Part shown: positions 39,825 to 42,107 of the stretch, one piece after another
Position numbering within the stretch: position 1 is the first letter of the stretch
How the letters are laid out: each line of letters begins with the position of its first letter
Assembly (NCBI GenBank): GCA_937868095.1
Contig: CALMLO010000068.1
Location: 1 to 42,107, forward strand
Length of the DNA stretch: 42,107 nucleotides
DNA from: an uncultured Phycisphaerales bacterium
GTDB lineage: Bacteria > Planctomycetota > Phycisphaerae > Sedimentisphaerales > Anaerohalosphaeraceae
Reading direction: 5' to 3'
Notes under the pieces: model-generated
Database searches by the model: none
The model's input: only the letters and a program-made list of their open reading frames with translations
Told to the model about the DNA's origin: nothing
Position numbers and translations under genes: made by a program

Positions 39825-41624
39825 TCAATTTGAGGAGGGACTCAGCCGGTAGATTAATATAAACCGTTGTGGATACACGGGGTTACGGATGGTCTCGACC
39901 AGTTCGAAGGGGCCGTTTTTGGAGGGGGGCATCACGAGTTTGTTTCCGTTTTGGAGCCGGGGGCCGAGGTATGCAATTCGGTCCAGCCCATAGAGTTTGT
40001 AATAACTGTTCTGAAAAGCCAGCCCTAAACGGGAGTCCCAAGCAAGATAGGTAATTTTTTTTCGCCGGCAGTCTTCAACAAACTCCTCGGGTGTGCTGCC
40101 GGCAATATTTCGGGTATGTACAAAATTTGCAGACACCCCTGGCGCAAAAAGCTCAAGAAGATGGGGCATCGTCGTGACCAGTTTCTCATCCTTGGAGGCG
40201 TTCTTTAGATACCATATCGCCAACTCCTTGAATTCCTGGTCAACCGCGCCATTTCCGAGATTCTGGATAAGATAGGCCTGATTGGCAAACAGCGCCCAAC
40301 ATGTTACGCCAAGAACAGCCGCTGTCCAGCCGACATCCCGTTTTTGGCTGAACAGAAGTTCTATTGCTCCAAAAAGAACAGCCGCGCCGAGACCTATCCA
40401 CGGAATGGGCGCAGAACGGGGACTATATTTTTGCATTTGCGCAAGTGGTTCGAGCCGGCTGAAAGCGGCACAAAGACAGACCAGACAAATCAGCCCCTGC
40501 AGGATCAGAAGAGCTGGTTTGGGAATAGTGATTTTCTGCCGAAACAGATGCCAAATCTGACTGCACCCATAAAGCCAAAGCAGAAAAACCAGCCACGCGA
40601 TGGGGGCGGCATAGCGCGGGCGGGTTCCTGTGCGGGCCGCATGCAGCAGAAAGTAAATGGCCGTAAAAGAAAAAATGGCGATCAGTTGAGGATGTTTCTT
40701 CCACACGGCAAAGAAGCCGGCGGCAAGTAGGCCGACCCACAAGAGGATACTGCTAAGCCAGACCAGCGGGCTTGAGGAAGCCGGATTCGGCTGGAAATAA
40801 GGGCCGATTGTAACCTGCTGAAGCAGCCGGGCGAATTGGCCGAAGACCATGGCCTCACCTTCAGCGGCGGCCCGGTAGCTGCTCAGATAATCTCCGCCGC
40901 CGCCCTTGTGAGAGAGGATTTGTCCAAGTATCCAAAGGGACACCGGCAGGCCGGCAAGGAAAGCAAGGCCCGCCGACAGCAGCCGTTGGCGAAGGGTGCG
41001 ATGGGCAAGCAGGTCCCAAACAAAGACCACGGCAATCAGCACAGCTCCCTCGTAGCGAATCATACTGGCGGCAAAGGCGGCCGCATAGGCCCATCGGCCC
41101 TTTTCAAACAGCAGATAAAAAGTGAGAAGAAAGAAGAAAATCAGGGGAATCTCGGCGATAGGATGCACCAGCCACGCAAGAACAAAAGGATTGACCAGCG
41201 CCGCCAGGGCAAACCAGAAAGCCCCTCGACCGAGGATGCGCTGGGCGATGCGAAACAGCAGCCAGCCGCAAAGCGGATAAAGAATGGCATTCAGCAGCAA
41301 ACCGGCCGTCAGAATCGGGCAGGGGCCTTTCACGAAACAGCTCAGCGCAATCTGCAGCAGACCCAGCCCGGGCAGACGCTTGAAGCTGGCAGGCAGACGA
41401 AAATGAAGAATGTCTTGGGCTGTTTTGACGAAGGCGGGGAAGTCGGAGTTGGGAACGGCCTGGTGGCCGAAATAGAGGATCGACAGGGAAACCCCGAACA
41501 GCAGCAGTATTATCTGGGCGGCCGAAGCCGGCTGGAGAATGGCTTTCCGCTGCGGTACGGCGGAAGGGGGCTGGGCGGCTTTCCGGCGGTCGGGCCAGGG
41601 GGATTTTCTTTTTTGTCGGGACAT
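39825..41624 (-). CDS. GT-C family membrane glycosyltransferase (ArnT/PMT-like)
   Basis: 599 residues from ATG 41624; AAAGG six bases upstream fits better than the farther upstream frame opening. After a basic N terminus, the first membrane helix (about 37-55, AQIILLLFGVSLSILYFG) is followed by a periplasmic loop with the Asp of PNSDFPAFVKTAQDI (about 58-72), where GT-C enzymes carry the catalytic Asp. Around ten further hydrophobic helices follow (for example NPFVLAWLVHPIAEIPLIFFFLLTFYLLF and RPRYAAPIAWLVFLLWLYG). The soluble C-terminal part (about 470-599) begins QEFKELAIWYLKNASKDEKLVTTMPHLLELF, as in polyprenyl-phosphate-sugar-dependent mannosyl/arabinosyl transferases. It likely transfers a lipid-linked sugar outside the inner membrane; donor and acceptor are unknown. 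It stands alone, convergent with the Nfu-like gene. Confidence 0.8.
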   Translation of the reverse strand: MSRQKRKSPWPDRRKAAQPPSAVPQRKAILQPASAAQIILLLFGVSLSILYFGHQAVPNSDFPAFVKTAQDILHFRLPASFKRLPGLGLLQIALSCFVKGPCPILTAGLLLNAILYPLCGWLLFRIAQRILGRGAFWFALAALVNPFVLAWLVHPIAEIPLIFFFLLTFYLLFEKGRWAYAAAFAASMIRYEGAVLIAVVFVWDLLAHRTLRQRLLSAGLAFLAGLPVSLWILGQILSHKGGGGDYLSSYRAAAEGEAMVFGQFARLLQQVTIGPYFQPNPASSSPLVWLSSILLWVGLLAAGFFAVWKKHPQLIAIFSFTAIYFLLHAARTGTRPRYAAPIAWLVFLLWLYGCSQIWHLFRQKITIPKPALLILQGLICLVCLCAAFSRLEPLAQMQKYSPRSAPIPWIGLGAAVLFGAIELLFSQKRDVGWTAAVLGVTCWALFANQAYLIQNLGNGAVDQEFKELAIWYLKNASKDEKLVTTMPHLLELFAPGVSANFVHTRNIAGSTPEEFVEDCRRKKITYLAWDSRLGLAFQNSYYKLYGLDRIAYLGPRLQNGNKLVMPPSKNGPFELVETIRNPVYPQRFILIYRLSPSSN

Positions 41625-41782
41625 CGCAGGCCTTTGGGTTCTGTCTGCCGTCGGTTTGTACAAGAGTTTCCGGTTTTGTTTTGGTTTTCCTTTTGCTGCG
41701 GCCGTTTATCTTTGCCGGCCGATTTTCCATTATGCGAGGAGTCTATCAGATTTGGACGGATTCTGCAACGGCCGGGTTGATG

Positions 41783-41908
41783 CTTCGCCACAATAACGGC
41801 CTGGTGTTCGGCTCGAAGCTGTATCGCGGTACAGCGAAAGACTGCGGCCTGCAGCAGGAATTTATAACGCCGTATACGCCGGAAGAAAATGGATTAAGCA
41901 ACAGTTTT
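41783..41908 (+). pseudogene. Fragment of an IS3-family (IS2-like) transposase
   Basis: Plus-strand translation LRHNNGLVFGSKLYRG...DCGLQQEFITPYTPEENGLSNSF matches the integrase core of IS3-family OrfB (LRSDNGLVFtSrrY...YGLrQEFITPytPqQNGmiERf). It is a remnant of about 42 codons: the catalytic Asp of SDNG is Asn here (HNNG), the catalytic Glu of (M/I)ERF is replaced (LSNSF), and neither end of the element nor orfA is visible. It is flanked by unrelated sequence, so it cannot be active. Confidence 0.8.
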
Positions 41909-41932
41909 TCTGTAAATTCTCTTTTTGTTTGA

Positions 41933-42107
41933 ATTGACGGTAGGATCCACGTTCTCCTTTTCCGCATTCATGGTCAGGTACCGTTTTCCGGCGATCCGGT
42001 CTTCGTCTCCTTCTTTGGTGAAATTCTCAACCGTTGAAGATCGAAATTTTGTTGATTATGTCCCAGCCGTAGTTGAAGGTTCATAGCGGCTCCATTGTTT
42101 TAGCCTA
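41933..42107. other. Right-edge sequence without a recognisable gene
   Basis: No frame with a ribosome site. A minus-strand frame (about 42060-41940, containing VENFTKEGDEDRIAGKRYL) looks protein-like but has no start and stops both ends of the homologous-looking stretch; it may be another relic next to the transposase fragment. Confidence 0.3.

Noticed and set aside
41940..42060. Protein-like minus-strand frame (VENFTKEGDEDRIAGKRYL)
   Set aside because: No start codon with ribosome site, short, and not recognisable; cannot be supported as a gene.

Overview
The window most likely comes from a planctomycete of the class Phycisphaerae (Sedimentisphaerales-like), a group rich in polysaccharide degraders. 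This is inferred from gene content: several long secreted proteins with LamG, Calx-beta and other beta-sandwich domains that end in short dockerin-like Asp/Asn calcium loops (DxNxDxxVDLxDL...WL), two beta-L-arabinofuranosidase-type glycosidases, and a pilin/type II secretion cluster. No 16S rRNA or other taxonomic anchor is present.

Layout. (1) Bases 1-8597, mostly minus strand: a type II secretion/type IV pilus-like operon containing a degenerate hybrid histidine kinase with receiver, a GspE/PilB ATPase, GspF, a GspG-like major pseudopilin, two minor pseudopilins and a PilX-like protein cut by the window edge. A small plus-strand membrane protein gene with its own sigma70-type promoter and a palindromic operator candidate sits inside this cluster. 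(2) 8809-12192, plus strand: the recurrent trio CotH-like kinase, VTC-domain protein and DUF4956 membrane protein. (3) 26009-12189, minus strand: five secreted proteins, namely three multidomain beta-sandwich proteins with dockerin-like tails (one carrying an HEFGH metallopeptidase-like motif and a hexapeptide beta-helix, resembling Svx/AvrXca proteins), a GH146-type and a GH127-type enzyme. The secretion system in region 1 is a plausible export route, but this is inference. (4) 26010-26880: no intact gene; a decayed secreted-protein gene with FG-GAP-like signature, a strong minus-strand promoter and a seven-codon ORF behind a perfect Shine-Dalgarno.

(5) 26826-31990, plus strand: tRNA-Val(GAC) with promoter and terminator, a ThuA-like secreted protein, a structured repeat-bearing intergenic region, a giant coiled-coil protein and MscL. 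(6) 36358-32005, minus strand: a secreted 1166-residue ankyrin protein and a metallo-beta-lactamase-fold hydrolase. (7) 36447-39785, plus strand: dnaK behind a perfect-looking sigma54 site, a DUF4174 protein, and a NifU C-terminal-like Fe-S scaffold with an N-terminal cysteine motif like that of HypB. (8) A GT-C family membrane glycosyltransferase on the minus strand and, at the right edge, an eroded IS3-family transposase fragment.

The main points for a second look are the kinase lacking its phosphoacceptor histidine beside the secretion ATPase, the operator-bearing membrane gene within the secretion cluster, the Svx-like architecture, the sigma54 site at dnaK, the Nfu/HypB-motif combination and the structured repeat region at 28.05-28.19 kb.
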